NCBI RefSeq assembly: GCF_003116035.1
Contig: NZ_LGQW01000015.1
Span: 5,927,218-5,991,217 of the forward strand
Direction: 5' to 3'
Length of the DNA stretch: 64,000 nt
Source: Azospirillum sp. TSH64
GTDB taxonomy: Bacteria > Pseudomonadota > Alphaproteobacteria > Azospirillales > Azospirillaceae
In this document: positions 26,015 to 34,271 of the stretch, in pieces
Layout of the letters: each line of letters starts with the position of its first letter
How positions within the stretch are numbered: the first letter of the stretch is position 1
Program-made: the position numbers and the translations under genes
Notes under the pieces: generated by a model
Database searches by the model: none
What the model was told of the DNA's origin: nothing
Seen by the model: only the letters and a program-made list of their open reading frames with translations

Positions 26015-26698
26015 TCACAAGGGGGTTCGCAGGCGGCGGTAACGTGTGAAAACCAAAAGACCAACACTGGACAACGCTGCACGCATCAGGCCCGTCATTC
26101 CGATGTAGAGCGCGGCAACGATCATGTAGATCTCAAAACTTCTGAATGTGAACGACTGGATGTACCAAGCAACACCCGTCAATTCCTCAGCCGAAATTTG
26201 ATACATGATTGATGTTGAAAGCATCATCAGGATCGATTGTCCGACCAATGCCGGAAACACCCGTTCAATCGCCTGAGGCAACTCGATGGCTGTGATCCGC
26301 TGCAGAGGCGACAGCCCAAGGCAGTCCGCCGCTTCGATCTCTCCATGTGGCGTCGCTTCCAACCCGGCCCGGATGATCTCTCCAACATAGGCGGCAAAGT
26401 TGATGCTCAGCGCCAGGACGGCGGCCATGAAGGGAGACAACCGCAGTCCGAGGGATGCGAGCCCGAAAAAGAGCCAGAATGCTTGAATAAGGGATGGAGT
26501 GTTGCGGATGACCTCCACATACACGGCCGCGATGCGGGCGATTGTTGGGGATCCATAGACGCGGGCCAAGGCGCACAACACGCCAAACGCGGCCCCAGGG
26601 ATCAACGACGCGACCGTCATCACGAATGTCCAGACGACACCCCAGGCGATTGCCGGCCAATAGTCGCTGAGGAAGCCGAAATCAAGCTCTCCAGCCAT
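26015..26698 (-). CDS. Polar amino-acid-type ABC permease
   Basis: A 227-residue permease with the EVIRNTPSLIQAFWLFFG motif and coupling loop GEIIRAGLEATPHGEIEAADCLGLS. The start at 26698 lies inside the end of the upstream binding-protein gene (17-bp overlap), implying translational coupling. About five transmembrane helices. Confidence 0.88.
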   Translation of the reverse strand: MAGELDFGFLSDYWPAIAWGVVWTFVMTVASLIPGAAFGVLCALARVYGSPTIARIAAVYVEVIRNTPSLIQAFWLFFGLASLGLRLSPFMAAVLALSINFAAYVGEIIRAGLEATPHGEIEAADCLGLSPLQRITAIELPQAIERVFPALVGQSILMMLSTSIMYQISAEELTGVAWYIQSFTFRSFEIYMIVAALYIGMTGLMRAALSSVGLLVFTRYRRLRTPL

Positions 26699-27440
26699 CG
26701 GAGCCTCCCGGTGATGAGCCGGAATGGCGCGCGGAACCCAACCGTCCGAGCGGTTCCAATCCGGCCGCCAGGAAGGCTTCGGCGGCCGGTTCACCCGTCA
26801 GATGATCGAGGAAGCGATGAGCCAGCTCGGGCTGGTCGGTCTGCGCGAACACCGCTGCGGCGAAATGGGTGTAGGCACCGTAGGGTTCCGGAAAGGGGCC
26901 GACGATGTCGGCCCCGGCGACCACCATAAGCTCGCTCATCTGCTGCACGGCCAGTTCAGCCTCACCGGAAATCAACAGTTCGGCCGTGAAGCCCTTGGGT
27001 ATGACGATCGCCTTCCGACCGATTTCCCGGGAGATGCCAAGTCTCTCGACAAGAGATTTGAAGAAAATGCCGCTGGCACCGGATTGCGAGTAGACGATCG
27101 ACTTTGCCGCGAGCAGCGCGTTGACGAAGGCGTCCGGTGTCGAAACATCGATAGCCTCGGTGCCGGCCCGCTTGGCCAAACCCACTGCCGTTCGCGCGAC
27201 GATCACGCGGCTGTCCGGCAGCAGGGTTCGATTCCCGGTGAGTGCGTCGAGCGCCGTGTCGATCGCGACAATGACATCCGCCCTCCGCCCCGCCGCGATT
27301 GTCTGAAGAAGGACGGTGGTGGGATCGTATATCATGGCCAACCGGTGGCCGGACTGCGCTTCAAAGGCGGGCCCGATCCTCTCCTTGAGCGGACCGAGGA
27401 TTCCAAGTGTGCTCATCACCGAGAGTGACCGGTTGTTCAT
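26682..27440 (-). CDS. ModA-like substrate-binding protein without signal peptide
   Basis: A 252-residue type 2 periplasmic-binding fold protein. MSTLGILGPLKERIGPAFEAQSG, DPTTVLLQTIAAGRRADVIVAID and GASGIFFKSLVERLGI match molybdate-binding-like (ModA) domains. Unlike normal binding proteins it begins MNNRSLSVMSTLGILG with no hydrophobic leader, so it is predicted to stay in the cytoplasm unless a further start exists upstream, and I see none. Upstream ribosome site is weak (AAGGTGAT). First gene of the operon, 149 bp downstream of a CATATACG box. Function: perhaps ligand sensing or a retired binding protein (speculative). Confidence 0.8.
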   Translation of the reverse strand: MNNRSLSVMSTLGILGPLKERIGPAFEAQSGHRLAMIYDPTTVLLQTIAAGRRADVIVAIDTALDALTGNRTLLPDSRVIVARTAVGLAKRAGTEAIDVSTPDAFVNALLAAKSIVYSQSGASGIFFKSLVERLGISREIGRKAIVIPKGFTAELLISGEAELAVQQMSELMVVAGADIVGPFPEPYGAYTHFAAAVFAQTDQPELAHRFLDHLTGEPAAEAFLAAGLEPLGRLGSARHSGSSPGGSDGWRA

Positions 27441-27588
27441 GGTGAATCATCACCTTCCAATGTGGTGGGTGTGCCGGTGCATTGCGCAGGTCGATGCGCG
27501 GAATGGACTGAAGACGCAGCTGGTTGCCGGATGGAGCGAAGACCCGTTTCGCCCGTCGGCGTTGCCATCACCGGTTAAATATCCATGA

Positions 27589-27596
27589 CATATACG
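27589..27596. promoter_or_regulatory. CATATACG box upstream of the ABC operon
   Basis: CATATACG occurs here and again in the promoter of the neighbouring GntR gene and, as a tandem, in front of the divergent glutamate-cyclase-like gene. It is the likely operator of the GntR regulator at 27857. The 27597-27856 gap between this box and the GntR stop shows no gene, only a small stem GCGTAC-N8-GTACGC at 27755-27774. Confidence 0.6.
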
Positions 27597-27856
27597 AGTC
27601 CGTCAAGACGGAAGATCATGGTCGATAAGAATCTTAAGTAGACGCATGGATCACACAGGCTGAATGCCCGCAGAAGGCTGCTCGGGACAAGGCTGATGTC
27701 GCGTCCCCGCCGCGCCGGAAACGGAGGGACGCGTTGAAGCGCCAACGTGCAAATGCGTACGAAACGCAGTACGCGACGTGGATCGGCGACGTGGGTCGGC
27801 CGTCCCCGGAGGCTGGGTTCGGCGGAAAGGCCGATCGATCGTCGGGACCCGGCCCG

Positions 27857-28702
27857 TCAGGCCAGGGGTGATCTCAACTCGGACAGGTTGGGGCGCAGTG
27901 GACCAACCGACTTGTTTTGCAGCAGCCGAACCAGGCGACGTTGGGTGTATTTGGCATGATCCGGCAGCAATTCGATGAGCGCGGGCCGGTCACGCCTGGC
28001 GACAGCTTCGATGATCTGATTGTGCTGGTCGAGATTGGCGGCGAACTGTTCGGACTGGAATTCGGGATCCGCTTGTTCTGCTTGGTAAATATACACATTC
28101 AACCTGCGGACATGCCGATGCGTCGATTCGGCGAAGTCGTAAAACAGCGCGTTGCCGATGGTGTCATGCATCCGCAGATGAAAATCCTGGTTGAGCTGCG
28201 TGATCGCGAGAAAATCCCGACGCTTCACGCTGTCGGTATATCGGCGCTGGATCGCCATCAGGTCAGGAGCCAGCGACGGATCGTCCAGACGGCACATCTG
28301 ACCGAGAATGGACTCGGCAAGCTGGTGCGCGACGACGATCTCGCCCATTTCGTCGAAGTCGAGTTTGCGCACATAAGTACCGCCGCGCTGCGGCATGATC
28401 TTCACGAAACCCTCCGCCACCAAGCGGTTGATGGCTTCCCGGGCCGGCGTCCTGCCCAGTTTGAAGCGGTCGATCAGGATGCGCTCGTCGATGCGGCTCC
28501 CCGGTTCAAGCGTCATGTCGATGATTCGCGAGCGGATCACATCCAACGCGGCGTCGGTCTGCGATATCAGGCGTGCGTCATCGGATGCGCTGCTGAACAC
28601 CGTCCGGTGAGAGTCCTCGGTCACCGGTATGTCGGCCATCACCTTCCGCCCCCCTTGCCCGCGCCGTTTCGTGGTCGATTTCGGAGTTGTTTCTTTGGTC
28701 AT
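27857..28702 (-). CDS. GntR-family (FCD) transcriptional regulator
   Basis: A 281-residue GntR/FadR-type regulator. A 35-residue basic N-terminal tail precedes the winged helix (about residues 45-110) with DAALDVIRSRIIDMTLEPGSRIDERILI, the RFKLGRTPAREAINRLVAEGFV recognition helix and RGGTYVR wing. The all-helical FCD ligand domain follows, with putative metal ligands in FHLRMHDTIGN and the C-terminal His of NLDQHNQIIEAVARRD. ATG 28702 follows AGAGGCAGGC. It lies between two transcription units that share CATATACG boxes, so it most likely represses both until the imported ligand or a product binds. Confidence 0.88.
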   Translation of the reverse strand: MTKETTPKSTTKRRGQGGRKVMADIPVTEDSHRTVFSSASDDARLISQTDAALDVIRSRIIDMTLEPGSRIDERILIDRFKLGRTPAREAINRLVAEGFVKIMPQRGGTYVRKLDFDEMGEIVVAHQLAESILGQMCRLDDPSLAPDLMAIQRRYTDSVKRRDFLAITQLNQDFHLRMHDTIGNALFYDFAESTHRHVRRLNVYIYQAEQADPEFQSEQFAANLDQHNQIIEAVARRDRPALIELLPDHAKYTQRRLVRLLQNKSVGPLRPNLSELRSPLA

Positions 28703-28720
28703 GCCTGCCTCTTAGGGGCG

Positions 28721-28728
28721 CGTATATG
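28721..28728. promoter_or_regulatory. CGTATATG (CATATACG) box at the GntR promoter
   Basis: One inverted copy of the CATATACG octamer, 19 bp upstream of the GntR start codon, a position suited to autorepression. Confidence 0.6.
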
Positions 28729-28864
28729 TGTGCATCGCAAACGCCGGTCAAATACGGCAATTGCCACCATTCCTGTTGTGCCCGAGCCATCCCTGTTTGT
28801 CGATCATCAGTTTATTGCTGCCGCCCAACGGTGCGGGACGCGCTTGACGCTCTCGCTACGGAGG

Positions 28865-28883
28865 AATATACGTCGCATATACG
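28865..28883. promoter_or_regulatory. Tandem ATATACG boxes before the cyclase-Otn operon
   Basis: AATATACGTCG is followed directly by CATATACGAAC, two copies of the box in direct repeat at an 11-bp period, ending 20 bp before the ATG of the glutamate-cyclase-like gene. The one-turn spacing would place two protein units on the same DNA face. Confidence 0.65.
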
Positions 28884-28903
28884 AACCACATTCTGAGGCG
28901 AAC

Positions 28904-29827
28904 ATGCAAACCGCTTTCGAGTTGTTGGAAGCCGCAGCCGGGCGGACGGTCCGGCGCGATATCGGACGTCTTGTCGCTTTTTCGCAGGGCAACCTGGAGA
29001 AAGCCGCCAAATCCATTGCCGAGCATCCAGCGCCACATGTCGGAATCATCGCCGGCTTCTTCGTCCGTCATGCGGAACCGCCGTCGCCGGAAACCGACGG
29101 GCTCAATGGCCTGGGCCAGTTGGCCGCCGGGTTGACGGAAGCCGGCATCAAGGTGACGGCCATTTCCGACGCTCCCTGCGCCAAGGCTGTGTGGGCGGTA
29201 ACCAAGGTCCTGCCGCACGATGTCGGGCTTGAGATCGTGTCGGTGAGTCCCCAGTCCGTTCGTCAGCTCCGCCACAAGCTGGAGGCGGACGAGTCACCGA
29301 TCACCCATCTGATCGCCATTGAGCGTTGCTCCCTTGGTTCGGATGGCAAGCCGCACCGCGAGCATGGTTGGGATATATCGGGCGACACCGCGCCGCTCGA
29401 CTATCTGTTCGAAGATGCCGGATGGAAGGCGCCCTGGAAGACCATCGGCATCGGCGATGGCGGCAACGAGATCGGCATGGGTGTCCTGCCCGCCGACATC
29501 GTGGAAAAGGATATTCCCAACGGGGCCTTGATCGCGGCGCGCACCGGCGCCGATTTTCTCATCGTGGCCGGTGTCGCCAACTGGGGCGCCTATGCGTTGC
29601 TGGCAGCAGTCGCCGCTGCACGTCCCGATCTCGCTCCCGCCCTGCTCAAGCATTTCAACGGGAAGACCGAACACGACATTCTGGACGCCGCCGTCAACAT
29701 TGGCCAAGCCATCGACGACAGCCGCGTCGACCGCCCCGGTCAGCTCCAGATGACGATTGACCGCCTGCCGCTCGCCGATCACGTCGCGGTGGTGGAGGAG
29801 ATGGCAGCGATCGTCAGGCCGTCCTAA
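28904..29827 (+). CDS. D-glutamate cyclase-like protein (DUF4392)
   Basis: A 307-residue protein that matches the DUF4392 domain, the C-terminal part of mammalian D-glutamate cyclase, here as a free-standing enzyme. Recognisable parts are GIIAGFFV (48-55), PPSPETDGLNG, the HLIAIERCSLGSDGKPH segment (135-151) and the Gly-rich IGIGDGGNEIGMG (181-193). Family members cyclise D-glutamate to 5-oxo-D-proline or act on related acids. ATG 28904 follows GAGGCGA; the long frame upstream is antisense to the GntR gene. First gene of a five-gene operon with OtnI, OtnK and OtnC, so its true substrate may be another short acid. Confidence 0.8.
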   Translation: MQTAFELLEAAAGRTVRRDIGRLVAFSQGNLEKAAKSIAEHPAPHVGIIAGFFVRHAEPPSPETDGLNGLGQLAAGLTEAGIKVTAISDAPCAKAVWAVTKVLPHDVGLEIVSVSPQSVRQLRHKLEADESPITHLIAIERCSLGSDGKPHREHGWDISGDTAPLDYLFEDAGWKAPWKTIGIGDGGNEIGMGVLPADIVEKDIPNGALIAARTGADFLIVAGVANWGAYALLAAVAAARPDLAPALLKHFNGKTEHDILDAAVNIGQAIDDSRVDRPGQLQMTIDRLPLADHVAVVEEMAAIVRPS

Positions 29828-29910
29828 GGCAAACCGCCGTCTGGCACCCGTCCACGCCGGCCCTTGGGATCGGAATGGACGGAGCTGGACCCACCAAGCC
29901 GGAGTTGCGC

Positions 29911-30747
29911 ATGTCCATCCCCTGCCTTCGTTCCTTCGACGGGCGTCTCAGCGCGCACATTGGATTTCTGTTCACGGAACAAGCGTTCGCCGAGCGCCCG
30001 GAGGCGGCCCGCCGCGTCGGCTTTGGCGCCGTGGAGCATCCGAACCCGTTCGACACTCCGGCGCCGGAATTGGCGCGTCGCTTGTCGGATGCCGGGCTGC
30101 GCTTCGCGCAGACGGGGTTTCCCGCCGGTGACGTGACACGTGGCGAGAAAGGGTTCGCGGCGCTTCCCGAACACGTCGCCCGGTTCCGCTCGAGCGTCCA
30201 GCCGACCTTGGATTATGCCGAAGCCATCGGTTGTCGCCTTGTTCATGCAATGGCCGGCGTCAGGCCCGCCGACGTGGCGAACCCGTTGCTTTGGGAAACC
30301 TATCTCGAAAACCTGGCCTTCGCGGCCGACGCGGCTGCCACCAGAGGGATCGACATCCTGATCGAGCCAATCGGCCCGGGCTCCATCGCCAATTACATCA
30401 TCGACGATCCCGGTTTGGCGATCACGGCGATCCATGACCTCCGGCGTCCCAACGTGGGGCTGCTGATGGACATCTATCATTGCGTGTCCCTGGGTCACGA
30501 CCCGGTTCGGCTGATCACCGAACACGCGGCGATCATCAAGCATGTCCAGATCGCCGATTTTCCCGGCCGGCACGAGCCTGGTTCCGGCACCATCGCCTTC
30601 GATCCGATTTTCGAGGCGCTGAAGGCCGTTGGCTACAGCGGCTACATCGGCTGCGAATATCACCCATCGCTGACGACGGCCGCCAGTTTTTCATGGTTGC
30701 CGGCCGCTCCCGGCGATGCGGGAGCTCAATTCACAGGAGTGCGATGA
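29911..30747 (+). CDS. otnI: 2-oxo-tetronate isomerase OtnI-like (hydroxypyruvate isomerase family)
   Basis: A 278-residue TIM-barrel sugar isomerase of the Hyi/OtnI family. The AHIGFLFTE start, GFGAVEHPNPFD, LIEPIGPGSIANYI (metal Glu), GLLMDIYHC, HVQIADFPGRHEPGSG and GCEYHP motifs are all in place. OtnI converts 2-oxo-tetronate to 3-oxo-tetronate. ATG 29911 follows CGGAGTTGCGC. The OtnI assignment over hydroxypyruvate isomerase rests on co-location with otnK and otnC. Its stop overlaps the next gene's ATG. Confidence 0.85.
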   Translation: MSIPCLRSFDGRLSAHIGFLFTEQAFAERPEAARRVGFGAVEHPNPFDTPAPELARRLSDAGLRFAQTGFPAGDVTRGEKGFAALPEHVARFRSSVQPTLDYAEAIGCRLVHAMAGVRPADVANPLLWETYLENLAFAADAAATRGIDILIEPIGPGSIANYIIDDPGLAITAIHDLRRPNVGLLMDIYHCVSLGHDPVRLITEHAAIIKHVQIADFPGRHEPGSGTIAFDPIFEALKAVGYSGYIGCEYHPSLTTAASFSWLPAAPGDAGAQFTGVR

Positions 30748-31433
30748 TGAGTTCCCCCCGCATTGCGTTGCTGCACGCGACCCCGGTGGCCATGGAACCG
30801 ATCCATGACGCGTTCGCCCGTCTGTGGCCCGACGCCGAATTGGTCAACCTGCTTGATGACGGGCTGAGCGTCGATCGAGCGAGGATGAACGAACTTACCG
30901 AGCCGATGACCGAACGGTTTGTCAGCCTCTGCCGGTACGCCGAGAGCACCGGAGCGGACGGACTGCTCGTGACATGCTCGGCCTTCGGCCCGGCGATCGA
31001 GCGTGCCGCGCGCGACATGAGCATTCCTGTCCTGAAACCCAACGAGGCCATGTTCCAGGCGGCGATCAAGGCCGGGAACCGGATCGGCATGATCGCGACC
31101 TTTCCGCCTGCCCTGGCGACGATGCAGGAGGAATTCGCCGAGGAATCACAACGGCTGGGAGCATCGGCCCAACTCACGTCCATCGTCATTCCCGAAGCGA
31201 TCGAGGCACTTCGCCACCATGACGTCGAGACGCACAACGGGCTGATCGCGGAGCGCGGGAAGCAGTTCGAGGGGTACGATGCCGTGATGCTGGCGCATTT
31301 CTCGACCTCGCGGGCGGCACCGCTCCTGCGAACGAAGATCGGTGCGCCCGTCCTGACCGCCCCGGACGCGGCCGTGGCCAGGATGCGTCAGCGCGTGCTT
31401 GGAACGTCGCCTCAAACCTTGGGAGGCCGGTGA
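30744..31433 (+). CDS. Asp/Glu-racemase-fold protein lacking the second Cys
   Basis: A 229-residue protein of the aspartate/glutamate/hydantoin racemase superfamily. The first catalytic cysteine is present as Cys78 in LLVTCSAFGPAIE. At the second catalytic position, where racemases have Cys, it reads MLAHFSTSRAAP (Phe186). A classical two-base racemisation is therefore unlikely; decarboxylase- or isomerase-type chemistry, as in arylmalonate decarboxylase relatives, is possible. ATG 30744 overlaps the otnI stop and follows CAGGAGTGCG; it overlaps otnK as well. Its place inside an otn operon suggests a step that supplies or repairs the tetronate substrate. Confidence 0.8.
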   Translation: MMSSPRIALLHATPVAMEPIHDAFARLWPDAELVNLLDDGLSVDRARMNELTEPMTERFVSLCRYAESTGADGLLVTCSAFGPAIERAARDMSIPVLKPNEAMFQAAIKAGNRIGMIATFPPALATMQEEFAEESQRLGASAQLTSIVIPEAIEALRHHDVETHNGLIAERGKQFEGYDAVMLAHFSTSRAAPLLRTKIGAPVLTAPDAAVARMRQRVLGTSPQTLGGR

Positions 31434-32740
31434 TGCTTCTTGGCGTGATTGCCGACGACTTCACCGGTGCCACCGACATCGCCAACACGTTGACCAAGGG
31501 GCTCCCCGGGTCATGTGGCCTGATGACGACCTTGTTCCTGGGAGTTCCGTCGAAGTCCGCCGATCCGGCCTGCCAAGCCGGCGTGGTGGCGCTGAAAAGC
31601 CGATCGATTGGTGCTGCGGATTCGGTTCGGCAATCCGTGGACGCATTGCGGTGGTTGCAGGCGCAAGGGTGCCGTCAGATCTTTTTCAAATATTGCTCGA
31701 CTTTCGATTCCACCCCAGCCGGCAACATTGGGCCGGTCGCGGACGCTCTCAGCGATGCGCTCAACGTCTCGGGAATCGTTGTCTGCCCTGCCTTTCCTAC
31801 AGCCGGACGCACGCTCTATAACGGGAACCTCTTCGTCGATGGGGTTCCGTTGGCCGAGTCCAGCATGCGCGCCCATCCGCTCACCCCGATGACCGACAGC
31901 AATCTGTGCCGCTGGCTTGGTTTGCAAACGGAGCATCCGGTCGGCCTAGTGCCATGGGAGATCGTGCGGCGTGGCTCTGGAGCAATCCGCAACGCGTTGG
32001 ACGCCGCCGCTGCCCGTGGTGAGAGATTGATCGTCGTTGACGCGATCACGGACGAAGACCTTGTCGCAATTGGGCGATCCTGCGCCGACGCGCCGCTCCT
32101 GACCGGCGGCTCCGGGTTGGCGCTTGGGTTGCCGGACAACATCCTTCGGTGGTCGGATGCCGTGACGGACAGGCGGGATTTCCCGTTGGTCAGCGGCCCG
32201 GAGGCAATCCTCGCCGGCAGTTGCTCGAAGGCGACGTTGGCGCAGATTGCGCGGCATCGGATCAGCCACCCCGCCGTCAATGTGCCCGTGGCCGACGTCA
32301 TGACGGGCAAGGTCGACGTGGAGCGCCTTGCTGCGTTCGTGCGTGAGAATTCCGGTCGGGCGCCCCTGATTTACTCGTCCAGCGAGCCGGAACAGGTCGT
32401 GGCGGCGCAGACGTGTTACGGCACGGACGCCGTGGCGAAATCGCTTGATGCGTTGTTTGCCGATTTGGCGTGCCGATTGGTTGAGGGCGGTCTCGCCCGT
32501 CTTGTTGTTGCGGGTGGTGAGACATCGGGGGCGGTGGTGTCGGCACTTCATCTCGACGCCCTGAGGGTTGGACCCGAGATTGCCCCAGGTGTTCCCGTCG
32601 TCGCGACCCACACCGGCCCAACGCTGGCGCTTGCCCTCAAATCCGGAAATTTTGGCGGACCCGACTTTTTCGAACAGGCGCTGCGGATGATGGACGTGGG
32701 TCCAGCGGTATCATTGACATCTCCAGGGAGCATGAGATGA
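31433..32740 (+). CDS. otnK: 3-oxo-tetronate kinase OtnK (DUF1537 family)
   Basis: A 435-residue four-carbon acid sugar kinase. The N-terminal domain has LLGVIADDFTGATDIANTL, the substrate-binding start of the family, and FKYCSTFDSTPAGNIGPV. The C-terminal nucleotide domain has LAGSCSKATLAQI and VVAGGETSGAVVSAL. It phosphorylates 3-oxo-tetronate at O4. The ATG at 31433 overlaps the previous stop and GGGAGGCCGG serves as ribosome site. Co-transcription with otnI and otnC is the known arrangement. Confidence 0.9.
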   Translation: MLLGVIADDFTGATDIANTLTKGLPGSCGLMTTLFLGVPSKSADPACQAGVVALKSRSIGAADSVRQSVDALRWLQAQGCRQIFFKYCSTFDSTPAGNIGPVADALSDALNVSGIVVCPAFPTAGRTLYNGNLFVDGVPLAESSMRAHPLTPMTDSNLCRWLGLQTEHPVGLVPWEIVRRGSGAIRNALDAAAARGERLIVVDAITDEDLVAIGRSCADAPLLTGGSGLALGLPDNILRWSDAVTDRRDFPLVSGPEAILAGSCSKATLAQIARHRISHPAVNVPVADVMTGKVDVERLAAFVRENSGRAPLIYSSSEPEQVVAAQTCYGTDAVAKSLDALFADLACRLVEGGLARLVVAGGETSGAVVSALHLDALRVGPEIAPGVPVVATHTGPTLALALKSGNFGGPDFFEQALRMMDVGPAVSLTSPGSMR

Positions 32741-33411
32741 GGGAGAGCGGATGGCGGGAAGAAATTTGTCGGTTTGGCCGATCTCTGTTTGAGCGCGGCC
32801 TGACGCCCGGCTCCTCGGGCAACATATCCTTGCGGTTAGACGACGGGGGCTGGTTGGTGACACCGACCAACGCGTCATTGGGCTTTCTTGATCCGGCCCG
32901 TTTGTCGCGGCTGGACTCCAGCGGCCGGTTGCTTTCCGGTGACCCGGCGACGAAAGAGATTCCACTGCACAGCGCCGTCTATGAGACCCGCCGGGAGAGC
33001 CGAGCGGTCGTGCACCTGCATTCCACACACGCCGTTGCCGTAACGATGTTGCCCGAGATAGACCCATCGGCGGTTTTACCGGCGATGACACCCTATTGTT
33101 TGATGAAAGCGGGCCAAGTCGCGCTAATCCCCTACCATCGGCCTGGAGACCCCGCCGTCGCCGACGCCATCCGCGGGCTGGCAGGGCGGTATTCATCCGT
33201 TCTTCTGGCCAACCATGGCCCTGTGGTGGCCGGAGAGTCGCTGGAGGCGGCGGTTTCCGCCGTCGAGGAGTTGGAAGAAACGGCGAAGCTTTATCTCATG
33301 CTGAGGGGGCTAAATCCGCGCTATCTTACTCCGCAACAGGTAGAAGATTTGGTGTCCAGCTTTGCGTTGGACCTTCCCGTGCATGATCATTCTCCTCACA
33401 CATTGACTTGA
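32737..33411 (+). CDS. otnC: 3-oxo-tetronate 4-phosphate decarboxylase OtnC
   Basis: A 224-residue class II aldolase-family enzyme. Catalytic Glu75 (KEIPLHSAVY) and zinc ligands His93, His95 (VVHLHSTHA) and His160 (LLANHGPVV) are visible. The substrate phosphate loop GLTPGSSGNISLRL is at 21-34. OtnC decarboxylates 3-oxo-tetronate 4-phosphate to dihydroxyacetone phosphate. ATGA overlap with otnK. Last gene of the operon; an IS6 copy begins 18 bp after the stop, so any further operon gene (for example a tetronate dehydrogenase) may have been cut away. Confidence 0.9.
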   Translation: MRESGWREEICRFGRSLFERGLTPGSSGNISLRLDDGGWLVTPTNASLGFLDPARLSRLDSSGRLLSGDPATKEIPLHSAVYETRRESRAVVHLHSTHAVAVTMLPEIDPSAVLPAMTPYCLMKAGQVALIPYHRPGDPAVADAIRGLAGRYSSVLLANHGPVVAGESLEAAVSAVEELEETAKLYLMLRGLNPRYLTPQQVEDLVSSFALDLPVHDHSPHTLT

Positions 33412-33428
33412 TACTTAGATTTTTAGTC

Positions 33429-34271
33429 GGCACCGTCAAGTTCGAGTTGGCAAGGTGGCCGGGGTGACGGTACAGGGCGGGGATGACGACGCGCCCCGAT
33501 CCGATGTACGCCGGCTACCGCTTCCCTGCCGAGGTAATCAGCTTTGCGGTGTACCTGTACTTCCGCTTTCCGCTGAGTCTGCGCATGGTGGAGGAGTTGC
33601 TGGCCTTGCGCAGGATCACGGTCAGCCATGAATCCGTGCGCCAGTGGGGCCTGAAAATCGGCCGAACGATTGCCAGCCGCATCCGGCAACGGCGCCTCGC
33701 CCGCGGTGACAAGTGGCATTTGGATGAGGTCGTCATCAGCATCGCCGGCAAGAAGCATTACCTGTGGCGGGCCGTCGACCAGGACGGCTTCGTGCTCGAC
33801 GCGCTCGTCCAGAGCCGGCGCGACACCAAGGCGGCCAAGCGTCTGCTGCGCAAGCTGCTCAAGAAGCAGGGCCGCGCTCCCCGTGTCATAGTGACCGACA
33901 AGCTGAAGTCCTACGCCGCCGCCAAGAGGGACCTGAAGCTGCGCTGCGAGCACCGCCAGCACAAGGGCCTTAACAATCGTGCCGAGAACAGTCATCAGCC
34001 GACCCGACGACGCGAGCGGCAGATGAAGCGCTTCAAATCACCACGGCATGTGCAGCGCTTTCTGTCCATCCACGACCCGATCAACAACCTCGTCCATCTC
34101 CGCCGCGATCATCGCTCAGCCTCCGAGTACCGCGCCGCCCGAATCTACGCGTTCGCCGCCTGGGCTGAGGTGGCCGGCGCGCCGCTGGCCGCGTAATCGT
34201 CCCGCCCAACGCACATTCCTGGTCAAACCGCGCCCCGCCCTCATCACCAGCGCCAACAACTTGACGGTGCC
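33429..34271 (+). mobile_element. IS6-family insertion sequence, copy A
   Basis: 843 bp with 14-bp terminal inverted repeats GGCACCGTCAAGTT at 33429-33442 and the complement at 34258-34271. It carries one plus-strand transposase. The 8-bp flanks (ttttagtc and gccccgtc) do not match, so there is no target duplication, as expected after recombination between copies. A near-identical inverted copy lies at 53851-54688. Confidence 0.9.
33483..34196 (+). CDS. IS6-family transposase (copy A)
   Basis: A 237-residue DDE transposase of the IS6/IS26 type. The helix-turn-helix region is at the N-terminus (LSLRMVEELLALRRITVSHESVRQW). The catalytic triad appears as Asp in WHLDEVVI, Asp in VTDKLKSY and Glu in NRAENSHQPTRRRER. 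The C-terminus AEVAGAPLAA has the normal family length. Probably functional; it can drive replicative cointegration and mobilise flanking DNA with copy B. Confidence 0.92.
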   Translation: MTTRPDPMYAGYRFPAEVISFAVYLYFRFPLSLRMVEELLALRRITVSHESVRQWGLKIGRTIASRIRQRRLARGDKWHLDEVVISIAGKKHYLWRAVDQDGFVLDALVQSRRDTKAAKRLLRKLLKKQGRAPRVIVTDKLKSYAAAKRDLKLRCEHRQHKGLNNRAENSHQPTRRRERQMKRFKSPRHVQRFLSIHDPINNLVHLRRDHRSASEYRAARIYAFAAWAEVAGAPLAA

